Shown piece after piece: positions 10,553 to 21,561 of a stretch of 64,000 nucleotides of DNA. Origin of the DNA: Odontesthes bonariensis (Eukaryota; Chordata; Actinopteri; Atheriniformes; Atherinopsidae); the NCBI RefSeq assembly GCF_027942865.1, contig NC_134520.1, forward strand, positions 35,970,688 through 36,034,687, written 5' to 3'. Under the pieces are notes generated by a model. The model made no database searches, had not been told where the DNA came from, and was given only the letters and a program-made list of their open reading frames with translations. The number at the start of each line of letters is the position of its first letter. The first letter of the stretch is position 1. The position numbers were made by a program, and so were the translations under genes.

Positions 10553-11828
10553 TTAATTTCTCCAATTTCTTCTGTTTCCGTGTTCAATCTTCTCCAGTTG
10601 CGTGATGCTGTGCTGGCGGTAGCGGGATGGTTGTGGTATCGCTACTACCTTCCTGTGGTATTCTATTGATTTCTGGCTCTCCTTTCGAATGTAATATAGA
10701 TGTTTTGCGTAGCAGTTGTAAAGCATCTGTTGATCTTCAGGGTCTAGATCTGAAGCAGCAGAAAGACACTCGTCGAATATCTTCTCGGCTTCCGCTATGT
10801 CACACTTTGCGTATATTTCTGCAAGATTTAATTTTATTTCAAATGAAGAATCGGGATAAAGAGCGATCACCTCCTTGCAGAGGCTGATCGCTCTGTCCAT
10901 CCGTTGCCTGTCATAGTTGCCTGTCTCATGAAAGATCCTCCTTTTGTAGCATATGGCGGCGCACCTCTTTACATAATGGGAATCTGGATACCTCGTCAGG
11001 GCCTCATCTGCCAAATGAATGGCTTCATCCATGGATATATGCTTTCTGTACAGCCTTAATAATGCGGTGAGGCCACTGTAGGTGCCGATTGGCTTCCGTA
11101 AAACCTTTCTCGCCAGCTCACGTGCATCATCGTCAACTTCTTCTCCTTTTGCAGCACGTATTTCCAGGTAGAAGGCAGCCAGGTACAAGTTGTCTGGATC
11201 GTGTTCTTTGGCGATTTTCATTATGTCCAGGACGTCAGCACTCAGGTTTTTGTCGTTGGCTTTAAAGCCGTGTGATAATGCCAAGGCTCGGCTGGTCTGC
11301 CATTCCACCATGTCCGGATTCATCCTGACGGCTCTCTGGAAGTAATCTGCAGCCTGCAGCTTCTTGTCTTTGTCAAACTTCATCAGGGTCCAGGCCTTCT
11401 CAGCGCAGATCTCCGGGTGGAGCTCGTCCTGGGACGGAGACGGGTATTTACCCATCAGGTCCTGGACCTTTAACAGGTAATCTTGACTCTGTGCTTGCTC
11501 TCCCAGATGATGATGCAGCCAAGCCAGATTCCCATAGTTCACCACCAACCAGGGGCCCTCGTCCGAGACCGAGTTTCTCATCTGGCGGAAAGCCTCTGTG
11601 GCCTTGTAGAGGAATCCACGGGCCTCTTCATCAAAGCCCAGCAGGGAATGAACAAATCCCTGCAGGTTGTTAATGTGACCCAGCCAGCTGAACCCTTCCT
11701 CTGGGCTGATGTCCTCCAGCTGGTCCCGTATAAAGAAAAGTCTGGACCTGCTGGGATTCAGGTCCCAGGTGAAGTGGCACTCAAGAGCCTCCAGTTTGGA
11801 CTCCAGTGTGGACTGACTGTTAGCAGCA
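10553..11828 (-). CDS. ifit: IFIT protein (copy 1), coding exon 2
   Basis: Interferon-induced protein with tetratricopeptide repeats. In vertebrates these cytosolic proteins bind viral RNA 5' ends and block translation. Exon 2 starts after the acceptor TATGTCCCCAG (AG at 11829-11830) with a split codon, and encodes about 425 residues to a stop at 10553. The start SKLEALECHFTWDL and the later NLAWLHHHLGE, CAEKAWTLMKF and YFQRAVRMNPDMVEWQTSRA segments are hallmark IFIT TPR sequence. IFIT genes normally have a tiny first exon holding the ATG; it was not located, and no in-frame ATG precedes residue 83 of this exon. A TATA-like ACTATATAATATACTG lies at about 11936-11946 on the minus strand. No canonical ISRE was found in the next kilobase. 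Length and frame are intact, so it is probably functional. Confidence 0.92.
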
Positions 11829-11936
11829 CTGGGGACATAAATAATGACAAATCTTAAAGCACATCAACAGAATAACGTGTTCTGGATAATTACTTGTGAA
11901 GAACAAATAAGGAGGAACAAAGAAGCAGACAGTATA

Positions 11937-11952
11937 TTATATAGTACTGCGT
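11937..11952 (-). promoter_or_regulatory. TATA-like element upstream of IFIT copy 1
   Basis: Read on the minus strand the sequence is ACTATATAATATACTG, about 110 bp upstream of the exon-2 acceptor. It is conserved in the second cassette near 28751-28765. If it is a true TATA box, exon 1 would have to be very short and close, but no ATG followed by a donor was seen there. It may equally be intronic AT-rich DNA. Confidence 0.25.
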
Positions 11953-12263
11953 CACTATGGGGCGCTGGTAGAGGCGACATTACATCTCCAGAGAGAGGAT
12001 AAACTTTTTAAACATTATTTTGGGTGCCAATGCCAAAGGCATCATGGCACACATTACTATTGTGCATACTTATTATTCTCCCGTTTCCGTCACAAATTTT
12101 GGTGCGCTACTGGTCCCACAGGGTTGGTCCGACCTGGATAAAAAGCTTATTCCCGGGTGTCCAGGGATTGGGAATAGTGTGCTTGTATTTTTCTCTCTCA
12201 TTACTTGAACGGAATGCCAGGAAAATTGGGAAAAACTGGGAATTTTTGCCCAATGTAAATGCA

Positions 12264-12552
12264 TAACTGACAATGTTTAAATCCAGGCTGACAACAGTTC
12301 TATTTAGCTGTGCATATGACACCTGAAAGTATTTTATCTGCACTCTTCACTTTTAAATTAATTAATTATTTTTAAATTTTAAAAGTTTTTAAATTATTAT
12401 TTTTTTAAATTTTATTATTATTTTTTTTTATTTTTTTCTTTATTTATTTTTAATGATTTTATTGCCTTCTTGTGATTTTATGTAGCTGTGAAGCACTTTG
12501 AATTGCCTTGTGTACGAATTGTGCTCTATAAATAAAATTGCCTTGCCTTGCC
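12264..12552 (+). mobile_element. L2-like LINE 3' end (duplicon 1)
   Basis: ATGTTTAAATCCAGGCTGAC matches the end of the L2 reading frame. AT-rich DNA and the tail GTGAAGCACTTTGAATTGCC, GTGCTCTATAAATAAAATTG and CCTTGCCTTGCC repeats follow. The same copy occurs at 29090-29392 in duplicon 2, so it predates the duplication. Confidence 0.7.
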
Positions 12553-13621
12553 ATTAAAATTCATAAGTAATGGGACAAAAACAGCCCTATTTGGAGGCCT
12601 CATAACTCAGCCATACGGCATCACAGATACATCATTCGAAGTTTAAACAAAGCAGGAAAGACTCATCTTTAACTGAACTAAAAGGTTTGTTGATCTATTT
12701 TATAGCTTTGACACAACGGCAGTTTACGTTTTAGGAAAAATCAGAACTCCTCTCACTCTGCTGTCCTGGGGTCTCGCACTCTATTTTAACCAGTTTGAAA
12801 TTAATACCAAAATCACTCAAACAAACGCCTTTCACGTCCAAAATGTTTGTTGCACCTAGACAAATTTTACTGTAAAACGTAGGTATTTTTGTCCTCTTTC
12901 ACCCAAAGTCACCGTGATTGTGCTCGGCCTCACGGTTTTCTCTCAAATCACCTCTGAGCTCAGAGAGCGACCACTCGGGCTCCCATGCCCGGCCATTACA
13001 ACCAGGCCTCATCTCCTTATCAAATCGATATGAAGGCTGTAATTAAAACTGCCATAAAAAAATACCGTACATAGGAGCAGAATAAAAATTACACCATTGG
13101 CTTCCCCCGTCCCTTCTGGCGCTCACGGTTCAAGAATTTGTCAGATATGACTCATAGTGTTCGAACAGCGACTATTTGTTCGAGGCATACGAATCAGTAC
13201 TGAACACCAAGGTCAACTGTCAGTTGGTCATAGTGAGGGCGCTCCTGTCTGTTACACACAGCTGTCTCCATGGCAACCAGCCACACCTCTGCTACTCCTT
13301 GTGAGCCACAGCCAAGATGGCTGCCCTGTTATAACAGGTTTACGGACATAGATATGTATAGAATGGCTAGATGTCTCGTCCACGTTGCTGGGCAACGGAG
13401 TGGAACGTCCGCAGATGGCGGCCATCTTACCACAGGCAGCTCTCTCATTGTGTTGATGGTGAAACATTCAAACATTCAAGACATAACTTGCTTAATTCCC
13501 AAACGTTTAGGTTATTATAAACATCAAAGTAGTAAGCTAATTATCACACTACAGACAAAGTCCATATTTATTTTTTAAAATAAAAACGTCAATATTTCAA
13601 GTTTATTTGCCCCATGACTCA

Positions 13622-13782
13622 ACAGCACTAGTTTTGCTCTTAGCTGTTTGGTATTGGGAGGAAATGCACTTATGATTTCTTGTGACCTGAAGTTCTTTTG
13701 CCTACCGATGTTGAACGCACTTATTGTAAGTCGCTTTGGATAAAAGCGTCTGCAAAATGACCGTAATGTAATGTAATGTAAT
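13622..13782 (+). mobile_element. SINE/LINE 3' fragment inserted only in block B
   Basis: Between TGACTCAAC and GACTCCCTC, block B has about 160 bp that blocks A and C lack. It ends in TAAGTCGCTTTGGATAAAAG, CGTCTGCAAAATGACC and GTAATGTAATGTAATG, a 3' tail common to teleost SINE/LINE partners. It replaces the short CCCTTGGGAT stretch present in A and C. Confidence 0.65.
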
Positions 13783-16700
13783 GACTCCCTCAGGGAAATT
13801 CAAGTCCCCAGTAGCTCCAAACACACACATAGGATCTCTATAAATCTAAAATACAGTATAATATAGAATAATTAATATAATATATAATTAAAATATAATT
13901 AATATAGAATAATCTAAAACAAAGTGTAAAAAAGAATATAGGCTGTACAAGATATACAAAGTAAAGAGAGTTAAATAAAATAAGTTATAGCACTATGGTT
14001 GAGTTATTGCCCATATTGCACTACACTTGTGTTAATTACACATTGTATGCACATAGTCTGACCATAAATAGATCAGATATTGCACAGTAGTGACGTGAAT
14101 TATTGCACAGATGACCGAATAAATAAAATATCGCACAGGGTCTTTTAGTATGTAAAATAGTGTAAAATGGTGGAGATTTCTGTGAGATAAGAGTAATAGC
14201 GTCAGAGCAGATCACTTAGCGTAACTATGGTTACCTCAGGTTTTGTCTCCCGGACATCTCATCCTGTGGTAAGATGGCCGACTTGTGCGGACGTTCTAAA
14301 CTCAGACGTAACACATCTAGCTATTCTATACATATCTATGTTTACGGAAGCCACTGTGATATGTCTGCTCCCAAAACAATATAACACGACAGCCTCTGTC
14401 TTTCAGCGGGCAGTAGCTCCATTGGCACCCATCAAAATTTCTTCAGAAATGTTCAAGTTATCACTTCCATTAACCCGTGTGTAAACATAACTGCTACTTA
14501 TTATTTTTCTGTACTGAAAATGAGATGACTCGTAGCTCTCTTTTCCCACTCCTGAGGTACAAGTGAATGCAGAGAAAGTAAAAAGAAAGTAAAATGGCAT
14601 AAAAAAGAGAGGAAATCTCACGGTTCTTTTTGTTTAGTGTTGTTATTTGACCTTATTTTTTTAGGTAATTGGTGAACTTTCAGTTCCTGTTTTATTTTGT
14701 GCATTCTCTTTAACGAACTGCATTTTTTGCACATACTCTCGCTCACACCTCACTCCCGCACATAGAATAGAATAGAATAGAACAGAAAAATGCTATTTAT
14801 TTATTATTTATCCCCCAATGGGGGAAATTAAAAAAACATGCACAAATCTGCGGTTTTGCACACACGGTGTACATATCTCGGACTTTAACTTGTGCACATA
14901 CATATATTTACTTTATTTTGTACTCTATTTTATTCTAAATGTATATATTTTTAATCTTATTTTGTATTTTAATCTTGCTTATATATTTTATATATTTTAT
15001 TTGAAATTCTACTATTCTAATTTAGGAATATTTAATTTTACTTTACCTTTCTATTAATGTTACTTTGCTACCTAGTTTATATTTTATAGTTTATAGTTTG
15101 TATTTTGTGGACGGCGGTCAAAGGTCATTTCACTGCATGTTGTGCCGTGTATAACTATGCATGTGACAAATACAACTTTGAATTGAATTGAACTTTACTT
15201 CCCAATCTTAGTTCATACCAAGTAAAAATATGATTCTGCTTTCAGAAGCCCTCATTCTGGTTTGAAGGCCTAAGTACGCTGTCATCACAACCTGGATAAA
15301 CTGGGATATTAACAAGAATTCAGTTACAGTCGGTGAGGAAAAGAAAACAGCAGCAGATATCATTAAAGGCAGCCACTCACCTCATCGTTCGGTCGACTCA
15401 GAAGAACAAAGATGCATCCGTGTTCTGCCTTTTATCTGCGCTGGGCTTTTTAGTGCAGTGCCGTAAAGTAACTAATGTTTAACCTTTGTGATCTTGTAAA
15501 TGATGTTATCTCAGGACTCTGTGAGTTTCCTTTACCCATGAAACAGAAACACAGATGGGTTAGTTAGACCCGGGTCAGAGCGCTGTCAGAGAAATCAGAG
15601 TTGGCTGCACACTTTTTTATCTTGGGGTTGGGCGATTATTGAGCCATATTTTGCTCAAAAGATTAAAGTCCAAGAGAAGTTAACACGTATTGAATTCTCT
15701 TCTAAAACGGTCACAAGCATATCATAAGACTTCTGGTTAGGTACTAAATACATTCACACCACCAGTCATTTGATAACTAGAGTGGATCTTTCCTTTTCTT
15801 TTCTTTTTTTCCCTCTCTTTCCTCCCTTCTTCTTTCTCTCCTTCCTTTAAAAAAATCTTTTTTTTCTACTTATATTATTTCTTTTTTTTCCCTTTCAAAT
15901 GATCACTACAATTAAAATTATCATTTTTATTTTTTTTTCTAAATTATGTTCAGATAAATATCTTTATCTAATTTTCACTTCAAATCTGTGTAATTGGTCC
16001 TTTGTTTTATTAGTTTTCATTTATTGAACGACTATATTTCATGACTGTTGATTTTGCTGAGATGATGTGCAGCTGTAAACAGAAACAGGAAAACATGTAC
16101 ATGAAGGGAAATTTGACTTGTCAGGTTACCATTGTGAAAAAATGAATAAAAATGAAGTTATTAAAAAAAAAAAAACTGCAAAAAAACCTGATCCCAACAC
16201 AATGGAAGACGTTTGGTATCATTTCCTTTGTAAGAATTTTTTGAGTTATTTGAGATTAATGATTCAACCACAATTAAAATCTGGGGATAAACATAATTTT
16301 ATGAACCATAAATCAGTGACATCATCCCTGAGCAGCTTAAAGCCGGCAGTAATAAACAAACTCATTCTGGTTGTACTGACGGTTGGTTGAAAGTCCACAA
16401 ACACATGACAGGGAGGCAGATGGACAGCTCAACAACATCCAGGAACCAACTCTGTTGGTTTCCTTAGCTAGGAAATTGTTTTTGAATTGGCTCTATATGA
16501 ACGAATTGGATTATTTTATGAATAATTATGATTACAATTAATTCAATTCCAATTGGCTTGAATTGGACTTTATTATCTAAGTGCCTTGAGATGACATTTG
16601 TTGTATTTGCTGGTCGTGCATCAGATTGTTTAGTATTGTTTGGCTGTTGTTTCATTTAGCTCCAAACTGGGACAAAACTATTTAATTTGCATGTGAACAA

Positions 16701-17194
16701 TAAGTTCAGAGACGCTGTATTCTGTGTTGTTTACACATGAAATAAATGTCTTTGTTGTGGGGATGATTTAAAAGTTAAAGATGGTTTGATGTTTATAAGT
16801 TAAATTTTATATGAGAAGTTGAATTTGGATTTTTTTTGGTTTGATAATAGACGATAACTTGATGATAAAATATCTTTCATTGGGAAAACAGCAAAAAAGT
16901 TTCTTGGATTACAACAATTTTCAATTATTTTTCCATATTTCAGCTGTTTAGAGCTGAGTAATTTAGATTCTGTGGATTTTATAGGGAAAATATCTGAGAC
17001 TGAGAACCTGCCAAAAGTTTAGTTAGTAAGTCAGAAGCTTAGAGATTCAAATGAGTTACAGACTTTAAAAAGGAAATATTTCCAGACAGTCTACAGTTTT
17101 TTTTATTAGTTATGAGGATGTGAACCATAGTTTTGAACCAGGCTTTTTGGGCTTGAACTTTACATTGGTTTGAACCCCTTTAACTCTTTATTTA

Positions 17195-17605
17195 TCGGCA
17201 GGGAACATCTCTGCTGACCCGTCACAATCTGTTCAAGCTCCTTCTCTCAGGCAGGCGTTACAGAGCTCTGTACACCAAAGCATCCCAACATAAGAACAGT
17301 TTCTTCCCTCTGATGAACTCATTCTAGTCTCAGAACTCTCACTGTGTAATAACTGTGTCTCTTTGCCTGTAATTAAGACTATTTATTATCATATTCACAC
17401 TGTATTTGTGTAAATATAATCCATTCTTCTGTTATAAAGCCAAATACACTCTTTCATGTAAATACACCTGTTCCACTATTACACTACTGTTCCCTGTAAG
17501 TATTAGTACTTAACTTATTTAGCTATATTTAGTTTCTCTCTTCATTACTGTACATAGGCTGTGTAGTGGCTGTTCGTTCTCTTGTGTCACTAATCAACAC
17601 TAAAA
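17195..17605 (+). mobile_element. Non-LTR retrotransposon C-terminal/3' fragment (block B)
   Basis: The plus strand encodes LLLSGRRYRALYTKASQHKN and SFFPLMNS, which resembles the extreme C-terminus of Rex1/CR1-type LINE proteins (a surface SGRRYR and a KNSFFP segment). AT-rich 3' sequence follows. The same fragment lies at about 32993-33428 in block C. Confidence 0.5.
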
Positions 17606-17667
17606 AATGTCAAAAACCATAATAAACTAATTAAATCAAACGGCCACTGAGACAGCTAGGGAGTGAA

Positions 17668-17850
17668 GTAGGATTATTTTTATTGGATTATTTTATTATT
17701 TTATTATTTTTAATTGGATTATTTTAAAAATAATTATGATTACAATTAATTGAATTCCAATTGGCTTGAATTGGACTTTATTATCTAAGTGCCTTGAGAT
17801 GACATTTGTTGTATTTGGCGCTATATAAATAAAAATGAATTGAATTGAAT
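17668..17850 (+). mobile_element. L2-like tail inserted in block B only
   Basis: Block C reads GGGAGTGAATTTACGCGGG uninterrupted. Block B has about 183 bp between GGGAGTGAA and TTTACGCAGG, ending in GGCGCTATATAAATAAAAAT and GAATTGAATTGAA. The likely target duplication is short (TGAA). Confidence 0.7.
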
Positions 17851-18331
17851 TTACGCAGGTAAAATGAGTCCATTGTCCAGGCAAAAAATTAGGTTTCTTT
17901 AGGTTTATTTCTCCAAACACAAGCAAACAAACAAAGAACAAAGAACAATGGGCCTTTGCCGCCTCTCTTGCCCTGGTAAAAAACCTATTAGCCCTCCCAG
18001 GTGCCTGCTCACCTGCCCATCTAAGTGAACTCTCCCAGTGCGCCCCAGCTAACCAGTGATTTCAAAATAAAAGCAGAATTAAATACCCAAATTAACTCAA
18101 ACAATACTAAATATCATGAACAACGAAAAAAGGTTTATTCCCCAAACTAAATCCCCAAAAGATAACTAAATAATAAGTGAGCCAAATATACAAAATAACA
18201 AATAGCTACTACAGGCTGTATCATTTAGAGAGCTAAGCCAACTGGAGTCAAATTCCAGCTATGGATGCACGTACATGGCCATTAAAGCGGATTCTGATAT
18301 GTTTTTAATTCTATTTTCTTCTTTTTTTTAA

Positions 18332-19079
18332 CCCTTATGCGGTCTTAACATTGTGTTTACTCCCCTTGTCCTACCAAAGCCCCAAAATAAAGCAACTTAA
18401 TTGAATTTTAAATCCAAAATCTATTTTGTATGATGAAACCACCTGTTATTTATCTATTCAACTCAATTTAATACATATTTTTTTCATGTATTTTTTGTTA
18501 CACAAAACAAAAAGACAATCACCAGTTTTCAGGATTACACTTTTTTTTTTTTTACTGTCAGTTGGACCAACAGTTTTCTTGTTTTCTCAGTTTTCTTTTA
18601 CATAATAAAGGTTTATTATTGCTATTATATAAATGTGAAGTAATTACTTCTGAATTAATTATATTGAAAGGGAAAAAAAACTGAACTTTTTTCTGGTGTT
18701 TAAATGTTTTTATAATTCACGGGTTCAAAAATGACCCATAAGACAATCTTTGTACCCTAGTGGTGTACAGCCCACATGGAGACATAAACAAAAATAAAGT
18801 GTGACTTTTTCTAATGATGATTACTTTGGGCGTGGAGTATGCAGATCTACTATCCTCGTGCACTTAAATGCGCACGGGTGGCATTCATCGTTTACACACA
18901 CTTTTTAACGAAGTTAAGAGCGTTTGTTGAATGTGACGTGGCGTGTTTGTACGGAAAAACGGAGAAATTTAGAATAAAAATAGGAAAATGTTCCTGCATG
19001 AGGCCCATTGTTTAAAACACACACCAAGATAAAAAGCAGAGCAGAATCACAGCGGCTGGGAGCAAACTTCCACTCTGTT
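18332..19079. other. AT-rich intergenic sequence
   Basis: No gene was recognised between the end of duplicon 1 and the stop codon of the TENA gene. The interval contains T-rich and A-rich runs and probably includes the 3' UTR of the minus-strand TENA gene near its right end. Confidence 0.4.
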
Positions 19080-19418
19080 TCATTTCTGCTCTTTGAGCGA
19101 AGCCATGAAGAAATCGCGCTCGTTCTGCATCTGCTGGCGGAAGATGGCGTCGGCCCTCCTGATCTGCTCGGGGGTCTTCAGGTGCTTGTCCAGCAGCTTC
19201 CTGTAGTGGTCCTCGGGGTGCCCCACCATGTTGTTCTTCTTCCAGGTGAAGTAGGCGTTGAACTCCCTTTCCTTGAGGTTTTGGGCGAGCCACAGCCAGA
19301 GCCTGGCGCAGGGAAGGAGGGCCACGGCGAAGAAGATGGGCTCCTGCTCGTTCATGGCGGCCTCGTAGTCCGACAGGTACTTCTCCATGACGGGGATCGC
19401 TTTGATCTCCGACACGCC
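19080..19418 (-). CDS. TENA/THI-4 family protein (thiaminase-like), 3' coding exon
   Basis: This exon encodes 112 residues and the stop (TGA at 19082-19080). It begins after the acceptor CCCCCACAG (AG at 19420-19419) in phase 0, matching the phase of the upstream exon. EPIFFAVALLPCARLWLW contains the LLPC cysteine (codon 19310-19308) that aligns with the catalytic cysteine of bacterial TenA. FRQQMQNERDFFMASL near the end aligns with the helix that carries the TenA catalytic glutamate. The family fold is heme-oxygenase-like; bacterial TenA hydrolyses thiamine or aminopyrimidines. Fish members have been discussed as candidates for fish thiaminase activity, so the reaction here is inferred, not shown. 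Confidence 0.85.
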   Translation of the reverse strand, partial: GVSEIKAIPVMEKYLSDYEAAMNEQEPIFFAVALLPCARLWLWLAQNLKEREFNAYFTWKKNNMVGHPEDHYRKLLDKHLKTPEQIRRADAIFRQQMQNERDFFMASLKEQK

Positions 19419-19769
19419 CTGTGGGGGTAACGGGTGGATATGTTACAGATCCTGGATATGAATCAATAAATCAGTTCAGCAGAATATTTAGAAGAAACCG
19501 GTTAAGTTCGTGTTCAGTGTACAGATCAATAATTCTGACTTTCCTTTCTTATTTCCTGACACATAAACTCATGATGGTACGTATCTGTGTATATTCTGCA
19601 TGCTGGAATGTTGTAAAAGCTGCTTCCTGGTTACATAAAGCCTAAATAACCTTGGGGTTCACTTACTTTTTCTACTAGCAAAATTTGTCTGCAATGTTTA
19701 ACTCAAACTTCCTCGTCTTTACGAGCAGTAATGACTATTGTTGACTGAATGAAAGTGACGGTTTCTCAC

Positions 19770-20096
19770 GCTCAGGTTGAACTGCTTCAGCGTTTCCACG
19801 GCGTACTCCTTGTAGCTCTTGTATCTGTCCTGCATGAACTGCCGGATGTCATCGGGGAGTGTCCCTCTCTGGCACATCTCCTGCAGCATCTCCGTTACCT
19901 TCACCAGGTAGTTGAAGTCCTGGATCATGAAGCAGGTGTAGTCATCGGCCTGCAGGTCTCCGGCCTGCATGTGCTGAACAAACGGCGCCCTGAGCGTCTG
20001 CTCGGCCACGTCCTTATTCTTGTTCCACAGCGAGTCGTAGACGTCCATGCCGCAGATGTGTCTGAGAGAGTAATAGGGACACTCGTTGACATTCAT
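19770..20096 (-). CDS. TENA/THI-4 family protein, 5' coding exon
   Basis: The exon encodes MDVYDSLWNKNKDVAEQ, APFVQHMQAGDLQADDYTCF and MIQDFNYL. The QD aspartate and the nearby Tyr match the N-terminal active-site positions of TenA. It ends at the donor AGC|GTGAGA (GT at 19769-19768) in phase 0. Two in-frame ATGs, at 20096 and 20048, each follow a near-identical acceptor-like sequence (CTCTCTCAG) produced by a 48-bp tandem duplication, so the start is uncertain: 221 residues from the upstream ATG, 205 from the downstream one. TenA proteins are typically about 220-235 residues. An open frame continues to 20294 but its sequence is unlike the family. Confidence 0.8.
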
Positions 20097-20145
20097 GGCA
20101 CAAAGGTTTCTGAGAGAGTAGGGACGCCGTGCACGCTTTAAATAA
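20050..20145 (-). repeat. 48-bp tandem duplication at the TENA exon boundary
   Basis: On the minus strand CCCTACTCTCTCAGAAACC then GCCATGAATGTCAACGA is repeated, with changes, as CCCTATTACTCTCTCAGAC then GGCATGGACGTCTACGA. The two ATGs are exactly 48 bp apart. Each repeat contains a pyrimidine tract, an AG and an in-frame ATG. Confidence 0.75.
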
Positions 20146-20799
20146 AAGCCCAGATGGAGTTTATGGGAAATGCTTATCAAAGAAGCTGCGTAAATAAACA
20201 GCAGTGACCTGGACACTGTGTGCAGAGGTACAACACCCGGGTTCATTCTTTTATTCCACTCAACACGAGCAGGACGACACACATTCAGCTTCACATCATG
20301 TAAGATCGGCTCTTTTTACTTCTGCTGATCAAGTGTGAAGCCCTAAAAGTTCTCTTAAAACATAACTGGGAACAAAGCCCGGCTGTCCAAAAAAAAAAAG
20401 AACAAAAATGACCAATTCAGCTCACATTTCCATCTTCTCTAGATGTTTAACCAACATTTTCTGCTCCCTGACAATAATATCTTGAACAGCGTTTCTGTAT
20501 TTTTCTGCTCCGCTCACCTGAACCGGAGCCGGTTCTGTAAATGTTTAACCGGTTCACCATATTTGCTCCTTTTTTTTCCAGCTGGATTTACTGTAAAAAC
20601 GTGGAGAATTCCCTCATTTTTCTCAACCCTCGCGCAGCCACGGAGACATTATTTAGAATTTAACACGAAAGTTTATTCATAATTCAGGTAAGAAATGGGC
20701 GAGTTAACTCGTTATTATCGCGTTAACTCGTTAATTATTTAACGCCGATAAATAAACATTAACGCAGGTTTTATTTATTTATTTTAAAAAATGTATATA

Positions 20800-20968
20800 T
20801 TAATTTTTTTTTAAATATAGAGAGACAGGAAGTAGGGGGCAGAGAGGGGGAACAACAGGCAGCACAGGGCCGTCCGATGTGGGACTCGAACCGGGGCCAG
20901 CTGCATCGAGGACTATAGCCTCTGTACATGGGGAGCCTGCTCAACCCACTACGCCACAGACCCCCCCT
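20800..20968 (-). mobile_element. tRNA-derived SINE
   Basis: On the minus strand TGGCGTAGTGGGTTGAGCAG fits a tRNA box A, and GGTTCGAGTCCC, about 50 bp further, fits box B. CGGACGGCCCTGTGCTGCC, a CT-rich body and an A/T-rich tail follow. It sits inside the hAT-like element, between its terminal region and its minisatellite. It is not a functional tRNA gene because no cloverleaf-compatible 3' half follows. Confidence 0.7.
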
Positions 20969-20993
20969 GTTTTATTATTTATTTTATTATTGT

Positions 20994-21262
20994 AAAAGTC
21001 TGTTACTCACAGGCTTTTATTTTGTAAAAGTATGTCGCTCACAGGCTTTTATTTTGTAAAAGTCTGCTGCTCACAGGCTTTTATTCTGTAAAAGTCTGTT
21101 GCTCACAGGCTTTTATTCTGTAAAAGTCTGCTGCTCACAGGCTTTTATTCTGTAAAAGTCTGTTGCTCACAGGCTTTTATTCTGTAAAAGTCTGCTGCTC
21201 ACAGGCTTTTATTCTGTAAAAGTCTGTTGCTCACAGGCTTTTATTTTGTAAAAGTCTGCTGC
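20994..21262. repeat. 32-bp minisatellite within the hAT-like element
   Basis: About eight tandem copies of a unit containing GTCTGCTGCTCACAGGC and TTTTATTTTGTAAAA. The G/T and T/C variants alternate (CTGCTGCTC and CTGTTGCTC), suggesting duplication of a two-unit block. The inverted equivalent lies at 47118-47320. Confidence 0.9.
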
Positions 21263-21310
21263 TGTCTGCTGCGGAACAGGAAAAGAAAGTAATCGGCGGA
21301 TCCACCAAAC

Positions 21311-21559
21311 ATGGAGAAGGGTACGGAACTTTTACTCGGCCATTTTCATTTTAAAGTTCTTCCAGACGGCGGAGTCGACAGAACCAAAGTCATCTGTAAA
21401 CACTGCCAAGTTGAATTGTCTTCTCAGCGTAGTAGTTCCAGTCTAAAATATCACTTAAAGGCAAAACACACAACTGATAGCAGCAAGTCATTCAAGGAAA
21501 CAGACAGTGGAGCGAGGCTTCTACATAAAAACTACAGAAAGATGCTGAGGGTCACCTGA
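21311..21559 (+). pseudogene. BED-type zinc finger of a hAT transposase (truncated)
   Basis: The ATG at 21311 opens 82 codons containing [12 protein letters not shown], then [11 protein letters not shown], a C-x2-C-x(n)-H-x4-H BED finger typical of ZBED1-like hAT transposases. It ends shortly after [10 protein letters not shown] with no catalytic domain. The 46.7-kb copy of this frame contains a nonsense codon where this one reads Phe-Lys. Confidence 0.75.
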
Positions 21560-21561
21560 CA

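Larger units (their letters stand above)
9914..18331. repeat. Duplicon 1: IFIT gene plus block B
   Basis: This segment aligns with 26660-33815 at very high identity by eye, starting at CTGTAGACNTCGCATTTTC and continuing through the IFIT gene, an L2 tail, the foldback element and AT-rich DNA to TTCTATTTTCTTC near 18331. The first 250 bp (about 9914-10165) look like a non-autonomous transposon fragment and carry no gene. Differences from duplicon 2 include an extra SINE/LINE tail at 13622-13782, an L2 tail at 17668-17850, and sequence missing from copy 2 (about 13790-15043 and 15580-15939). Confidence 0.9.
13077..18331. repeat. Segmental-duplication block B
   Basis: This is the downstream half of duplicon 1 and is homologous to block A (1-3659) and block C (29913-33815). 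It holds the same foldback element (arms near 13325-13435 and 14265-14360) and the LINE 3' end near 14760-15190. Beyond the point where A ends, it continues with sequence shared only with C. No gene was seen. Confidence 0.85.
20690..21560 (+). mobile_element. hAT-like transposon fragment with BED zinc finger
   Basis: The left end GGGCGAGTTAACTCGTTATT and the following ATTTAACGCCGATAAATAAA also occur, inverted, at 47319-47388. A SINE (20800-20968), a 32-bp minisatellite (20994-21262) and a BED-finger open frame (21311-21559) follow in order. The other copy (46629-47388) lacks the SINE. The transposase body is absent. Confidence 0.65.

Noticed and set aside
11830-13070. An ISRE or IFIT exon 1 upstream of IFIT copy 1
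   Set aside because: No GAAANNGAAA-type site and no ATG followed by a convincing GT donor in a compatible phase could be identified by eye.
20860-20968. Possible tRNA gene on the minus strand
   Set aside because: Box A and box B are present, but the body and tail are those of a tRNA-derived SINE and it sits inside a transposon.
20994-21262. CRISPR-like regular direct repeats
   Set aside because: The 32-bp units are contiguous with no spacers and the genome is eukaryotic. It is a minisatellite.
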